Source of the DNA: Micrococcaceae bacterium UBA6021
Lineage (GTDB): Bacteria > Actinomycetota > Actinomycetes > Actinomycetales > Micrococcaceae
Direction: 5' to 3'
Assembly (NCBI GenBank): GCA_002427975.1
Contig: DIZT01000286.1
Span: forward strand, 1,701 to 25,482
Length of the DNA stretch: 23,782 bases
Shown: positions 17,449 through 23,782 of the stretch, one piece after another
How positions within the stretch are numbered: the first letter of the stretch is position 1
How the letters are laid out: the number at the start of each line of letters is the position of its first letter
The notes under the pieces: model-generated
Seen by the model: only the letters and a program-made list of their open reading frames with translations
What the model was told of the DNA's origin: nothing
Databases searched by the model: none
Program-made: the position numbers and the translations under genes

Positions 17449-17487
17449 GCAAGAAGACCAGAGACGATGCGTCTCTGGTCTTCTTGC
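17431..17487 (-). terminator. Terminator of tRNA-Lys: perfect 18-bp stem plus a second small hairpin
   Basis: The stem 17449-17466 pairs perfectly with 17470-17487 (arm GCAAGAAGACCAGAGACG, three-base loop). It begins six bases past the tRNA 3' end on the minus strand, followed by TTTAA. A second hairpin, ACAGCC-GG-GGCTGT (17431-17444), follows with CTTT. Together they look like tandem terminators for the tRNA. Confidence 0.8.
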
Positions 17488-17492
17488 GCGGG

Positions 17493-17565
17493 TGGGCCCT
17501 GTGGGGATCGAACCCACGACCCACGGATTAAAAGTCCGATGCTCTACCAACTGAGCTAAAGGCCC
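17493..17565 (-). tRNA. tRNA-Lys (anticodon UUU)
   Basis: The 73-base cloverleaf reads 5' GGGCCTTTAGCTCAGTTGGT on the minus strand. The acceptor arm GGGCCTT pairs with AGGGCCC (one G-U pair). The D-arm is GCTC/GAGC, the anticodon loop is CTTTTAA with TTT at 17532-17530, and the T-arm is GTGGG/CCCAC with TTCGATC. The discriminator is A and CCA is not encoded. Position 27-43 is a mismatch. The gene stands alone with its own terminator. Confidence 0.96.
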
Positions 17566-17760
17566 CAACTGACGGTCAAACGACCGATCAGCCCAGTCCA
17601 TTTCTGGACGATAAATACTCTACCCCACGCACGGGTGCGCTTTGGCACGGAGGCGCGCGCCGCCGTCGTACGTTCCGATTCCACCGCGGGCCCCAGCCAC
17701 CTGCGTTCTCCTCCAAGGAATGCTCGATTTCCCGCGCGGCACAGGAGTAGCGTGGAGGAC

Positions 17761-18420
17761 ATGAGCGAGCAACCAGGACCCAGTCACTACGGCGGAGCCA
17801 ACCGGCATCACAAGCCCAAGCCGTTCGCCCCCATCGACTTTGAGCCGTTCGCGGGCGGTCCGGATCCTGCGCGCGTGTCCGAGGCCGCGCACCTCGCTGC
17901 CCAGGCGCTGGTGCGCCATGGCCGCGACAGCGACGACCCCGTCATCACCGAGCGGCTGGTCAAGCTCACGGACGAACAGGGACTGGAGGCCATCGCCGAG
18001 ATGTGGGCCGAGAGCCCGGCCCGCTCGCTGCCCGGCGCCCTCTGGCGGCTGTACGCCCTGCGCGCCGCCACCGTCCGTGACCCGGAACGGATCTCGGTCT
18101 ATTTCCGGGCGGGCAAGGACACCGCACAGGTCTCCCACGTGGTGGCCGGTGCCGCCGAACCGCCCGGCGCCGAGGAAATGCGGACCATGGCTGACGCCAT
18201 TCTCTCCGGGGCGTTCGACGGCGACTTCGACGTCGCGCTGGAACGCTCCGCCGCGTTCTGCCGGGTGGTGGCGCTCGGCCAGGCGACCATCGCCGACGGC
18301 GCCGAGCTCGGCAACGAGGCCCACGCGAGCAAGCTCACACGCAACTCGCACCAGCTTGTGAAGACCGCGGAGGACCTTGAGCACGCGGCAAATGCGTGGC
18401 GGCTGGGCGAGCTGGACTGA
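17761..18420 (+). CDS. Conserved-looking soluble protein of unknown function
   Basis: I do not recognise a named domain. The 219-aa protein has no signal peptide or membrane segment. It starts with a hydrophilic, proline- and histidine-containing tail (SHYGGANRHHKPKPFAPIDF). It is then mainly helical and acidic: EAAHLAAQALVRHGRDSDDPVITERLVKL, EGLEAIAEMWAESPARSLPGALWRLYALRA. The strong codon bias (C or G at most third positions) and a clean frame support a real gene. ATG 17761 has GGAGG only two bases upstream, whereas GTG 17752 has AGGAG four bases upstream, so the start may be three codons earlier. It lies between a divergent tRNA and the phosphate genes without obvious operon partners. Confidence 0.75.
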   Translation: MSEQPGPSHYGGANRHHKPKPFAPIDFEPFAGGPDPARVSEAAHLAAQALVRHGRDSDDPVITERLVKLTDEQGLEAIAEMWAESPARSLPGALWRLYALRAATVRDPERISVYFRAGKDTAQVSHVVAGAAEPPGAEEMRTMADAILSGAFDGDFDVALERSAAFCRVVALGQATIADGAELGNEAHASKLTRNSHQLVKTAEDLEHAANAWRLGELD

Positions 18421-18444
18421 CCCACCGGCGCCCATCTGTCAATG

Positions 18445-18473
18445 TTGACTTGGGCCAGGCAACGTAGAACACT
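18445..18473 (+). promoter_or_regulatory. Candidate promoter for the structured RNA at 18480
   Basis: TTGACT (18445-18450) is followed after 17 bases by AACACT (18468-18473), and the predicted start falls at about 18480, exactly the first base of the 12-bp closing helix. The -35 is good and the -10 is poor (3/6). An alternative -10, TAGAAC at 18465, leaves only a 14-base spacer. Confidence 0.35.
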
Positions 18474-18479
18474 GAAACT

Positions 18480-18569
18480 GGTGTCGAGCCGCGAAACCCC
18501 CGGGCTTCAACAAATAGCCGCCTAGAGCGGCCTACCGCCGAGAGGCGTATCCGGTTCGGCACCATTTTT
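18480..18569 (+). ncRNA. Candidate structured RNA: four-way junction ending in a U-tract
   Basis: A 12-bp RNA helix closes the element: GGTGTCGAGCCG (18480-18491) pairs with CGGTTCGGCACC (18552-18563), with two G-U wobbles. Three hairpins sit inside. They are GAA-A-CCC/GGG-C-TTC (18493-18508, with one A-C mismatch), GCCGC-ctaga-GCGGC (18517-18531), and CGCC-GAGA-GGCG (18536-18547) with a GNRA tetraloop. The closing helix is followed at once by ATTTTT (18564-18569). This could be a small RNA with its own terminator or a terminating 5' leader element for the downstream DUF47-pit genes. It does not resemble a riboswitch or small-RNA class that I know. It is unverified and based on folding by eye. 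Confidence 0.45.
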
Positions 18570-18571
18570 AT

Positions 18572-18607
18572 GCCTGTATACAGGCCGCAGGCACGGGCCG
18601 GTAGAAT
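18572..18607 (+). promoter_or_regulatory. Palindromic operator candidate and -10 box before the DUF47-pit genes
   Basis: GCCTGTATACAGGC (18572-18585) is a perfect 14-bp palindrome. TAGAAT (18602-18607), a good actinobacterial -10, lies 16 bases after it, so the palindrome covers the -35 position. A regulator bound there would block transcription of the phosphate pair. The start codon follows 80 bases after the -10. Confidence 0.45.
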
Positions 18608-18687
18608 CAACACCAGTTGCTGACCTGCGTCAAGTCACAGTGGGCGGCCCCCGACCCAGTACATCGCCCGGAGACCGGTAACCCAAC

Positions 18688-19305
18688 GTGAAGCTGCGCC
18701 TTTTTCCCCAGGAGCCCGCGGGGCTGACCCTGCTTTCCCGTATGGCCCAGCAAATTGTGCTGGCAAGTGCCACCATGGCCGAGATTCTTGGCGTCCCCGC
18801 CTCCGACCACGCCAAGCTGGTGGACGACATGCACAACCACGAGGCAAAATCCGGCGAGCTGCACTTTGCCCTGCTGACCCATATGCGCACCAGCTTCGTG
18901 AACCCGCTCCCCCGCGAAGACATGTACGCCCTGTCCCGCTACCTCAACGAGGCCCTCGAAAAGCTGGATGGCGCCGCCGAACTCGTGTCCCTGTACCAGC
19001 TGGACCGCCTGCCCAAGCGCGCCGCGGACCAGCTCGAGATCATCAGCCGGCAGGCCGAACTCACCGTGGAGGCCATGCGCAGGCTCAACAACCTGGACGA
19101 CCTCGAAGACTACTGGATCGAGATCCTGCGGCTGGCAAAACGCGCGGAACGGACGCATCGGATCTGGGTGGCGGACATGATCCGGGACATGAAATGGGCC
19201 CAGTATTCCCGTAACCGCGACGTCGCCAACCAGCTGGTGGAGGTCACCAAGGACATGCGGCGCATCGCCACCCAGGTAGGCAGCATCATCGTCAAGGAAT
19301 CCTGA
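18688..19305 (+). CDS. DUF47 (PhoU-like) accessory protein of the Pit phosphate transporter
   Basis: The 205-aa, almost entirely helical protein matches the DUF47/PhoU-like family that is regularly encoded just before pit genes. Typical features are the opening VKLRLFPQE, a mid-protein LLTHMRTSFVNPLPREDMYALSRYLNEALEKLDG (about 71-104; the T.....P..REDI..L.......D pattern of the family), and a C-terminal MIRDMKWAQYSRNRDVANQLVEV helix. These proteins are thought to modulate Pit activity, probably on the cytoplasmic side of the membrane. The GTG start at 18688 has only a distant GGAG upstream, suggesting modest translation. One base separates its stop from the pit start, so the two are co-translated. 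Confidence 0.88.
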   Translation: MKLRLFPQEPAGLTLLSRMAQQIVLASATMAEILGVPASDHAKLVDDMHNHEAKSGELHFALLTHMRTSFVNPLPREDMYALSRYLNEALEKLDGAAELVSLYQLDRLPKRAADQLEIISRQAELTVEAMRRLNNLDDLEDYWIEILRLAKRAERTHRIWVADMIRDMKWAQYSRNRDVANQLVEVTKDMRRIATQVGSIIVKES

Positions 19306-19306
19306 C

Positions 19307-20320
19307 GTGACAGCAGTTATTTTCGGCGCTGTGGTCCTGCTGACCGCGGCGTTTGCCTTTCTCAACGGCTTCAGGGACGTCTCCACGTCTGTCGCGCTGG
19401 CCGTCCGCACCCGGGCACTCACTCCCAGCGTGGCTGTGCTGCTGGCCGCCTTCTTCAACTTCCTGGGCGCCTTGCTCAGCGCCACGGCGGCGGTTGCCAT
19501 CAGCCATACCTGGATCAGCTTGCCGGACGGCGAAAGCGGCCTCAGCATCCTGGCGGCAGCACTGGCCAGCGCCTGCATATGGGGCCTGCTGATGTGGTGG
19601 CGCGGCATCCCGGCCTCATCCACGCACGCCCTGGTGGGCGGGCTGGCCGGGGCCGGGCTCGCCAGCGTGGCCGTGGGCGGGGTGGGTGTGGGCGGCGTCG
19701 ACCAGTCCCTGCTGCTCCAGGTGGTCCTGCCACTGGTGCTCTCGCCCGCCGTCGCCTACATCGGCGCCTACCTGCTGGTATTCCCGGTGACCTGGGCGGC
19801 GCGGTATGCCCAACCCAACGTCATCAACCAGCGCTTCCGCCGCAGCCAGGCCATCGCGTCCGGTGCCGTCGCGTTCGGTCACGGCCTGCAGGACGGCCAG
19901 CGCGTGGGCGCCGTACTGCTGCTTGCCCTGCTCGCGGCCGGCTATTCCGACGGCGAGAGCATCCCCCTGTGGGTGGCGCTGGTTTCCGCCGTGATGATCT
20001 CGGCCGGAACACTTTTTGGTGGCTGGCGGATCTCCCACACCTTGGGCTACAAGATCACCCGGGTGGACCCGCTGCGGGGCTCCGTGGCCCAGACCTTCAG
20101 TGCCGCGATGCTGTTTTTCGGGGCGATCGCGCTGCAGTGGCCCCTCTCCACGACCCACACTGTGACCGCGTCCGTGCTGGGCGCAGGCGAAAACCAGCAC
20201 TTCTCCGTCACCAACCGGAAGCTGGTCATGCAGATCCTGGGGCTTTGGGTGCTCACGCCAGTGGCAGCAGCGTCCGGGGCCTTCGTGCTGGCTCTGGCGC
20301 TGTCACCGCTCGCCGCCTGA
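19307..20320 (+). CDS. Inorganic phosphate transporter, Pit family, with divergent signature motifs
   Basis: The 337-aa polytopic protein is a PiT-family permease (low-affinity phosphate, often metal-phosphate or ion-coupled). Two inverted halves are visible. The first signature, at about residues 18-37, reads LNGFRDVSTSVALAVRTRAL; the second, at about 184-203, reads ASGAVAFGHGLQDGQRVGAV. The usual forms are NG.HD.AN..A..V.T.AL and FSHGANDAQ, so the expected Asn residues are replaced in both halves, while the Asp is kept in each. The SSTHALVGG (about 103-111) and PLSTTHTVTASVLGAG (about 282-297) blocks are intact. Substrate preference or coupling ion may differ from PitA. GTG 19307 follows the DUF47 stop by one base. 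The gene converges on pstB. Confidence 0.88.
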   Translation: MTAVIFGAVVLLTAAFAFLNGFRDVSTSVALAVRTRALTPSVAVLLAAFFNFLGALLSATAAVAISHTWISLPDGESGLSILAAALASACIWGLLMWWRGIPASSTHALVGGLAGAGLASVAVGGVGVGGVDQSLLLQVVLPLVLSPAVAYIGAYLLVFPVTWAARYAQPNVINQRFRRSQAIASGAVAFGHGLQDGQRVGAVLLLALLAAGYSDGESIPLWVALVSAVMISAGTLFGGWRISHTLGYKITRVDPLRGSVAQTFSAAMLFFGAIALQWPLSTTHTVTASVLGAGENQHFSVTNRKLVMQILGLWVLTPVAAASGAFVLALALSPLAA

Positions 20321-20336
20321 GCGGAGCTTAAACGCC

Positions 20337-20400
20337 GCATCGATTGCTCCGGCAGCGCCCTTCTGAGCTGTCAAAAGGGCGCTGTTGGAGCAATCGATGC
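20337..20400. terminator. Long inverted repeat (26-bp arms) between pit and pstB; probable bidirectional terminator
   Basis: Arms 20337-20362 and 20375-20400 pair over 26 positions around a 12-base loop (ctgagctgtcaa). Two positions are G-T, so the RNA helix is unbroken on the plus strand. It starts 17 bases after the pit stop and 86 bases after the pstB stop, where the two transcripts converge. No T-run follows on the plus side, and only GTTTAA follows on the minus side. It could also be a dispersed palindromic element. The remaining sequence to 20485 shows nothing. Confidence 0.6.
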
Positions 20401-20485
20401 AAGGTGCGGTGCTCGGAGCCGGTGGGTGGGCCCACGCCGCCAGGGTTCCCTAGCCGAGCTTGCGAGGTTGGGGCGGCGGTGGGGA

Positions 20486-21265
20486 TTACCCGAAGCGGCC
20501 GGAGACGTAGTCTTCGGTGGCTTTCACGGTGGGATTGCTGAAGATGTTCTGGGTGTTCCCGTATTCGATCAGCTTGCCCGGCTTCCCGGTGCCGGCGATG
20601 TTGAAGAACGCGGTCTTGTCCGAAACGCGGGCGGCCTGCTGCATGTTGTGGGTCACGATCACCACGGTGTACTGGTCCTTGAGATCGTTGATGAGGTCCT
20701 CGATGGCGAGCGTGGAGATCGGGTCCAGGGCCGAGCACGGCTCGTCCATGAGGATCACCTGCGGCTCCACGGCAATGGCACGGGCGATGCAGAGGCGTTG
20801 CTGCTGACCGCCGGACAAGCCGGACCCCGGCTTCTCCAGGCGGTCCTTGACCTCGTTCCAGAGGTTGGCGGCCTTGAGGGACCTTTCCACCAGGACGTCG
20901 GCCTCACCCTTGGAGATCTTCTTGTTGTTCAGCTTCACGCCAGCCAGCACGTTGTCGCGGATGGACATGGTGGGGAACGGGTTGGGCCGCTGGAAAACCA
21001 TGCCGATCTGCGAGCGCACCGTCACTGGGTCCACGCCGGGTCCGTAGAGGTTGTCGCCGTCCAACAGGACTTCGCCTTCGACGCGGGCGCCGGGCAGTAC
21101 TTCGTGCATGCGGTTCAGGGTGCGCAGGAACGTGGACTTGCCACAGCCTGAGGGACCGATGAAGGCCGTCACGGACTTGGCCTCGATATTGATGCTGACG
21201 TCCTCCACGGCCAGGAAATCGCCGTAGTACACGTTCAGGTCTTTGACGTCTATGCGCTTAGACAT
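20486..21265 (-). CDS. pstB: Phosphate ABC transporter ATP-binding protein
   Basis: This is the ATPase that powers high-affinity phosphate import with PstS, PstC and PstA. All motifs are present in the 259-aa protein: Walker [10 protein letters not shown] (37-45), Q-loop FQRPNPFP (Gln92), signature LSGGQQQR (150-157), Walker B VILMDEP (170-176), D-loop SALD and H-loop His206. ATG 21265 has AAGGAACATC upstream. An 81-base gap separates it from pstA, longer than the other pst junctions, but no terminator is visible there. No phoU follows it in this window; the gene order ends at the convergent pit gene. Confidence 0.98.
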   Translation of the reverse strand: MSKRIDVKDLNVYYGDFLAVEDVSINIEAKSVTAFIGPSGCGKSTFLRTLNRMHEVLPGARVEGEVLLDGDNLYGPGVDPVTVRSQIGMVFQRPNPFPTMSIRDNVLAGVKLNNKKISKGEADVLVERSLKAANLWNEVKDRLEKPGSGLSGGQQQRLCIARAIAVEPQVILMDEPCSALDPISTLAIEDLINDLKDQYTVVIVTHNMQQAARVSDKTAFFNIAGTGKPGKLIEYGNTQNIFSNPTVKATEDYVSGRFG

Positions 21266-21346
21266 GATGTTCCTTCACTTGCTGGGGGTACGGATTGAAG
21301 TCTAGGGTTTGGCCGCGGAGACCGGAATGCCCTGCCGAAAGTGTTT

Positions 21347-22459
21347 TCAACGGCCGGTCTTGGGGGCAAAGATCCTGGCGATCAGCCGGGCACCGAGGTT
21401 CAGGACCATGACCAGGATGATCAGCACCAGAGCGGCGCCCCAGGCCCGCTGCGAGGACGGGTCCGGGTTCGCCGGAGACGTGGGGTTCAGGATCTGCGTG
21501 TAAATGTACGTGGGCAGGGAAGCCATCCAGCCGCCGAACACGTTGTTGTTGATGCTGGTGGCAAAACCGGCGGTGACCAGGATGGGCGCGGTCTCCCCGA
21601 TCACGCGGGCGATCGCCAGGGTGACGCCGGACGCGATGCCGGAGATCGCCGTCGGGATAACCACCTTGAGGATGGTGCGCCACTTCCGCACGCCCAGCGC
21701 GTACGCCGCTTCGCGCAGTTCGTTGGGGACAATCTTCAGCATTTCCTCGCTGGAACGCACCACCACGGGGATCATCAGGACGGAAAGCGCGACGGCGGCG
21801 ACGGCACCGGTTTTGGTGCCGGGCCCCACCACGGCGAAGAAGAACGCGGCGGCAAAGAGGCCGGCCACGATGGACGGGATGCCGGTCATGACGTCAACGA
21901 AGAAGGTGATGGCGCGGGCCAGCCGGCCATCGTTGCCGTACTCCACCAGGTAAATGGCGGTCAGCAGGCCAACAGGTACGGAGATGACGGTGGCCACCAG
22001 TGTCATCTGCACTGTACCCACGAGGGCGTGGTAGATGCCGCCGATCACAGGAGCGCCCTCTTCGACAGCCTTGTTGTCGTAAACGCCCGTGACGCCGTTC
22101 ATGGAGCTGGTGAGGAAGCCCGGGGCGATCAGGCCGGGAATGCCGTTGACCAGCACCGTCCAGATCACAGAGATCAGCGGGAGCAGCGCGATCAGGAACG
22201 AGCCCACCACCAGGCAGGTGGCCAGCTTGTCCTTGGCTTTGCGGGAGCCTTCGACGACGGCGCTCCAGCCCACGAGGCCTGCGGTGAAGAGAATGGCCGA
22301 GACGACGCCCCAGCCGAAGGTGTTGAAACCGATCAGTGCCAGGATCGCGGCGCCCAGGATGAGCGCGATGACCAGAACAACGTACGGCGCGAACGCGGGC
22401 AGCTGGCCCCTGGTCAGGGATGAGCGCTTGCTGCGCAGCGGGGTGAGAGTGGAGGACAT
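21347..22459 (-). CDS. pstA: Phosphate ABC transporter permease PstA
   Basis: This is one of the two membrane subunits of the Pst importer. The 370-aa protein is longer than the usual 280-310 because of an N-terminal region with two extra hydrophobic segments (about 24-43 and 48-65) before the conserved core, which begins with the segment at about 84-104. The EAA loop that docks on PstB is ELREAAYALGVRKWRTILKV (about 250-269), followed by ARVIGETAPILVTAG, typical of PstA. The ATG at 22459 directly abuts the pstC stop (TAAATG), with GGGAG upstream, so the two permeases should be made in equal amounts. Confidence 0.96.
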   Translation of the reverse strand: MSSTLTPLRSKRSSLTRGQLPAFAPYVVLVIALILGAAILALIGFNTFGWGVVSAILFTAGLVGWSAVVEGSRKAKDKLATCLVVGSFLIALLPLISVIWTVLVNGIPGLIAPGFLTSSMNGVTGVYDNKAVEEGAPVIGGIYHALVGTVQMTLVATVISVPVGLLTAIYLVEYGNDGRLARAITFFVDVMTGIPSIVAGLFAAAFFFAVVGPGTKTGAVAAVALSVLMIPVVVRSSEEMLKIVPNELREAAYALGVRKWRTILKVVIPTAISGIASGVTLAIARVIGETAPILVTAGFATSINNNVFGGWMASLPTYIYTQILNPTSPANPDPSSQRAWGAALVLIILVMVLNLGARLIARIFAPKTGR

Positions 22460-23392
22460 TTAGTTGGCTCCCGAGAATTCTTTGTGCCGGGTGATGATCC
22501 AGCGGGCGATCATGTTGACTCCCAGGGTGATCACAAAAAGGACCAGGCCGGCGGCGATCAGCGTGCTGACTTTCAGGCCGCTGGCTTCGGGGAAGTTCAG
22601 GGCAATTTCCGCGGCAATGGTCTGGTTGCCGGACGTGATCAGGCTGGCGGTCAGGGCGCCGGAGGAGAGGACCAGGGCCACGGCCATGGTCTCGCCGAGT
22701 GCACGGCCCAGGCCCAGCATCACGGCGCTGATGATGCCCGGGCGGGCGAACGGCAGAACCGACATCTTGATCATTTCCCAGCGCGTGGCTCCGAGTGCCA
22801 GGGCGGCTTCCTCGTGGAGCTTGGGCGTCTGCAGGAAGATTTCACGGCTCAGGGACGTGATGATGGGCAGGACCATCACCGAGAGCACAATGCCGGCGGT
22901 CAGAATGGTTTTGCCGGTGGCGGAGGCGGGGCCCTGGAAGATGGGCAGCCAGCCCATGTTGTCGGCCAGCCAGTTGTAGGCAGGGGAAATTTCCTTGGCC
23001 AGGAACGCAGCACCCCAGGCGCCATAGACCACGGACGGGATGGCGGCCAGGAGGTCCACTACGTAGCCAAGGGCGGAGGCGAGCCCGCGCGGGGCAAAGT
23101 GCGAGATGAACAGCGCCACGCCGATGGCGATGGGTGTGGCGATCACCAGCGCGATGACGGCGGCGATCAGCGTGCCGATGACGATCGGCCAGATGTAGGC
23201 GAAGAAGCCTTCTCCACCCTGGATCTGGGCGGCCGGGGCTGTCAGAGCCGGAATGGCCTGGACAACAAGGAACAGGGCCACGCCGAACAGGACAGCGAGG
23301 ATGAGGCACCCGGCGGCGAGCGCGGCGCCGGAAAAGATCTTATCCCCGGCGCGGCCTGCGCCCTGGGAACTGCTCAGGGGGGTGGCGGTCAT
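22460..23392 (-). CDS. pstC: Phosphate ABC transporter permease PstC
   Basis: This is the second membrane subunit of the Pst importer. The 310-aa protein has about six transmembrane helices, the family block LLAAIPSVVYGAWG (about 114-127), the EAA loop HEEAALALGATRWEMIKMSVLP, and the following GLGRALGETMAVALVLSS, characteristic of PstC. ATG 23392 has GAAGGG upstream. It follows pstS after 102 bases that contain a strong hairpin, so its expression may be lower than that of pstS. Confidence 0.97.
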   Translation of the reverse strand: MTATPLSSSQGAGRAGDKIFSGAALAAGCLILAVLFGVALFLVVQAIPALTAPAAQIQGGEGFFAYIWPIVIGTLIAAVIALVIATPIAIGVALFISHFAPRGLASALGYVVDLLAAIPSVVYGAWGAAFLAKEISPAYNWLADNMGWLPIFQGPASATGKTILTAGIVLSVMVLPIITSLSREIFLQTPKLHEEAALALGATRWEMIKMSVLPFARPGIISAVMLGLGRALGETMAVALVLSSGALTASLITSGNQTIAAEIALNFPEASGLKVSTLIAAGLVLFVITLGVNMIARWIITRHKEFSGAN

Positions 23393-23443
23393 TTGCAGAC
23401 CCTTCGGTTGTGGTGGTGCACAAAAACTAGCTTACAAAGCCAA

Positions 23444-23477
23444 GTTCCCCGCCCCGCCTTTCGGCGTGGCGGGGAAC
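23444..23477 (-). terminator. Hairpin between pstS and pstC (attenuator or mRNA-processing site)
   Basis: GTTCCCCGCC (23444-23453) pairs with GGCGGGGAAC (23468-23477), and an inner CGCC/GGCG stem with loop TTTC extends it after one mismatch. Only a broken T-run follows on the minus strand (CTTGGCTTTG), so it probably terminates partially or protects the pstS end, giving more binding protein than permease. Confidence 0.65.
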
Positions 23478-23494
23478 GTGGTTCAGGACAGGTA

Positions 23495-23782
23495 TTAGGC
23501 CTTGACCTTGATGGATGCGATGGCCTTGGCTGCCTTATCCGCCAGGGACTTGGAGAGCGGTGCGGACTTCGCGGAGTCAGCGGCGGCCTTCTGGCCTGCG
23601 TCTGAGACTACGTAGTTCTCGAAGGCCTTGACCAGGTCGGCGGTTTCCTGCTTGTCGTAGGTGGCGCAGACAACGTGGAAGGAAACCAGCACGATCGGGT
23701 AGGCGCCCTCAACGCTGGTCTTGCGGTCCAGCTTGATGGAAAGGTCATTGGCGGACCGGCCTGCGACAGGCGTACCAGCGTC
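23495..23782 (-). CDS. pstS: Phosphate-binding protein PstS, C-terminal part (runs off the window)
   Basis: The last 95 codons of the phosphate-binding lipoprotein are present; the start lies beyond the right edge. The text DAGTPVAGRSANDLSIKLD, then EGAYPIVLVSFHVVC and ADLVKAFENYVVSDAGQ are typical of the PstS C-terminal lobe, where (S/G)AYP(I/L) leads into a core strand. PstS captures phosphate outside the membrane for PstCAB. The gene ends with a Lys/Ala-rich IKVKA and a TAA stop. Operon order pstS-pstC-pstA-pstB is the standard one, usually induced by phosphate limitation through PhoP-type regulators. Confidence 0.95.
   Translation of the reverse strand, partial: DAGTPVAGRSANDLSIKLDRKTSVEGAYPIVLVSFHVVCATYDKQETADLVKAFENYVVSDAGQKAAADSAKSAPLSKSLADKAAKAIASIKVKA

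Noticed and set aside
17493..17565. tRNA-Lys as an integration site
   Set aside because: No integrase gene or repeated tRNA 3' end was seen nearby.
18480..18569. Assignment to 6C RNA, a tRNA or a known riboswitch
   Set aside because: Only one run of five C occurs, there is no T-loop or anticodon arm, and no conserved core of ZTP, fluoride, glycine or SAM riboswitches is visible.
21341..23605. Long plus-strand open frames opposite pstA and pstC
   Set aside because: Same shadow pattern of charged repeats; the minus-strand pst genes account fully for the coding signal.

Overview
The window comes from the chromosome of a high-GC Gram-positive actinobacterium. The gene content and protein style fit the Micrococcaceae, most likely Arthrobacter or Pseudarthrobacter: an actinobacterial-length MalQ, a urease cluster ordered ureABCEFGD plus a nickel permease, an ANTAR regulator, a PstSCAB operon and a DUF47-Pit pair. 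The genus is an inference from style, not a database match. No phage, transposase, rRNA or CRISPR array was seen.

Layout, left to right. (1) 1-4180, glycan end: a frameshifted remnant of a secreted starch-active protein (Ig/FN3-like modules plus a pullulanase X25 module), an NmrA-like NAD(P)-binding protein, and the 4-alpha-glucanotransferase MalQ. (2) 4244-10386, one minus-strand urease operon in transcription order ureA-ureB-ureC-ureE-ureF-ureG-ureD-nickel permease. Its genes are tightly spaced or overlap, and a candidate promoter lies near 10483-10512. The permease brings in Ni2+, UreE/F/G/D load it, and UreABC hydrolyses urea. (3) 10540-13327: an HhH-GPD repair-like protein, a divergent SGNH-hydrolase lipoprotein, and a GAF-ANTAR RNA-binding regulator gene that sits behind a strong terminator-like leader hairpin. 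(4) 13348-17243, minus strand: two small polytopic membrane proteins (one resembling DUF5058), an M20D-type amidohydrolase and a double-domain Lrp/AsnC regulator. This looks like an import-and-hydrolyse system for an unknown amide or N-acyl amino acid. (5) A tRNA-Lys(UUU) with its terminator, a conserved-looking protein of unknown function, and an intergenic region that can form an RNA four-way junction followed by a U-tract. (6) 18688-23782, phosphate uptake: DUF47 and Pit (low affinity, plus strand) converge on the high-affinity pstS(partial)-pstC-pstA-pstB operon (minus strand). A long inverted repeat separates them.

The least explained items are the DUF5058/partner/amidohydrolase/Lrp locus, the candidate structured RNA at 18480-18569, and the terminator-containing leader of the ANTAR gene. 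Everything was read by eye from sequence. Family names rest on motif recognition, and all RNA folds and operators are unverified predictions.
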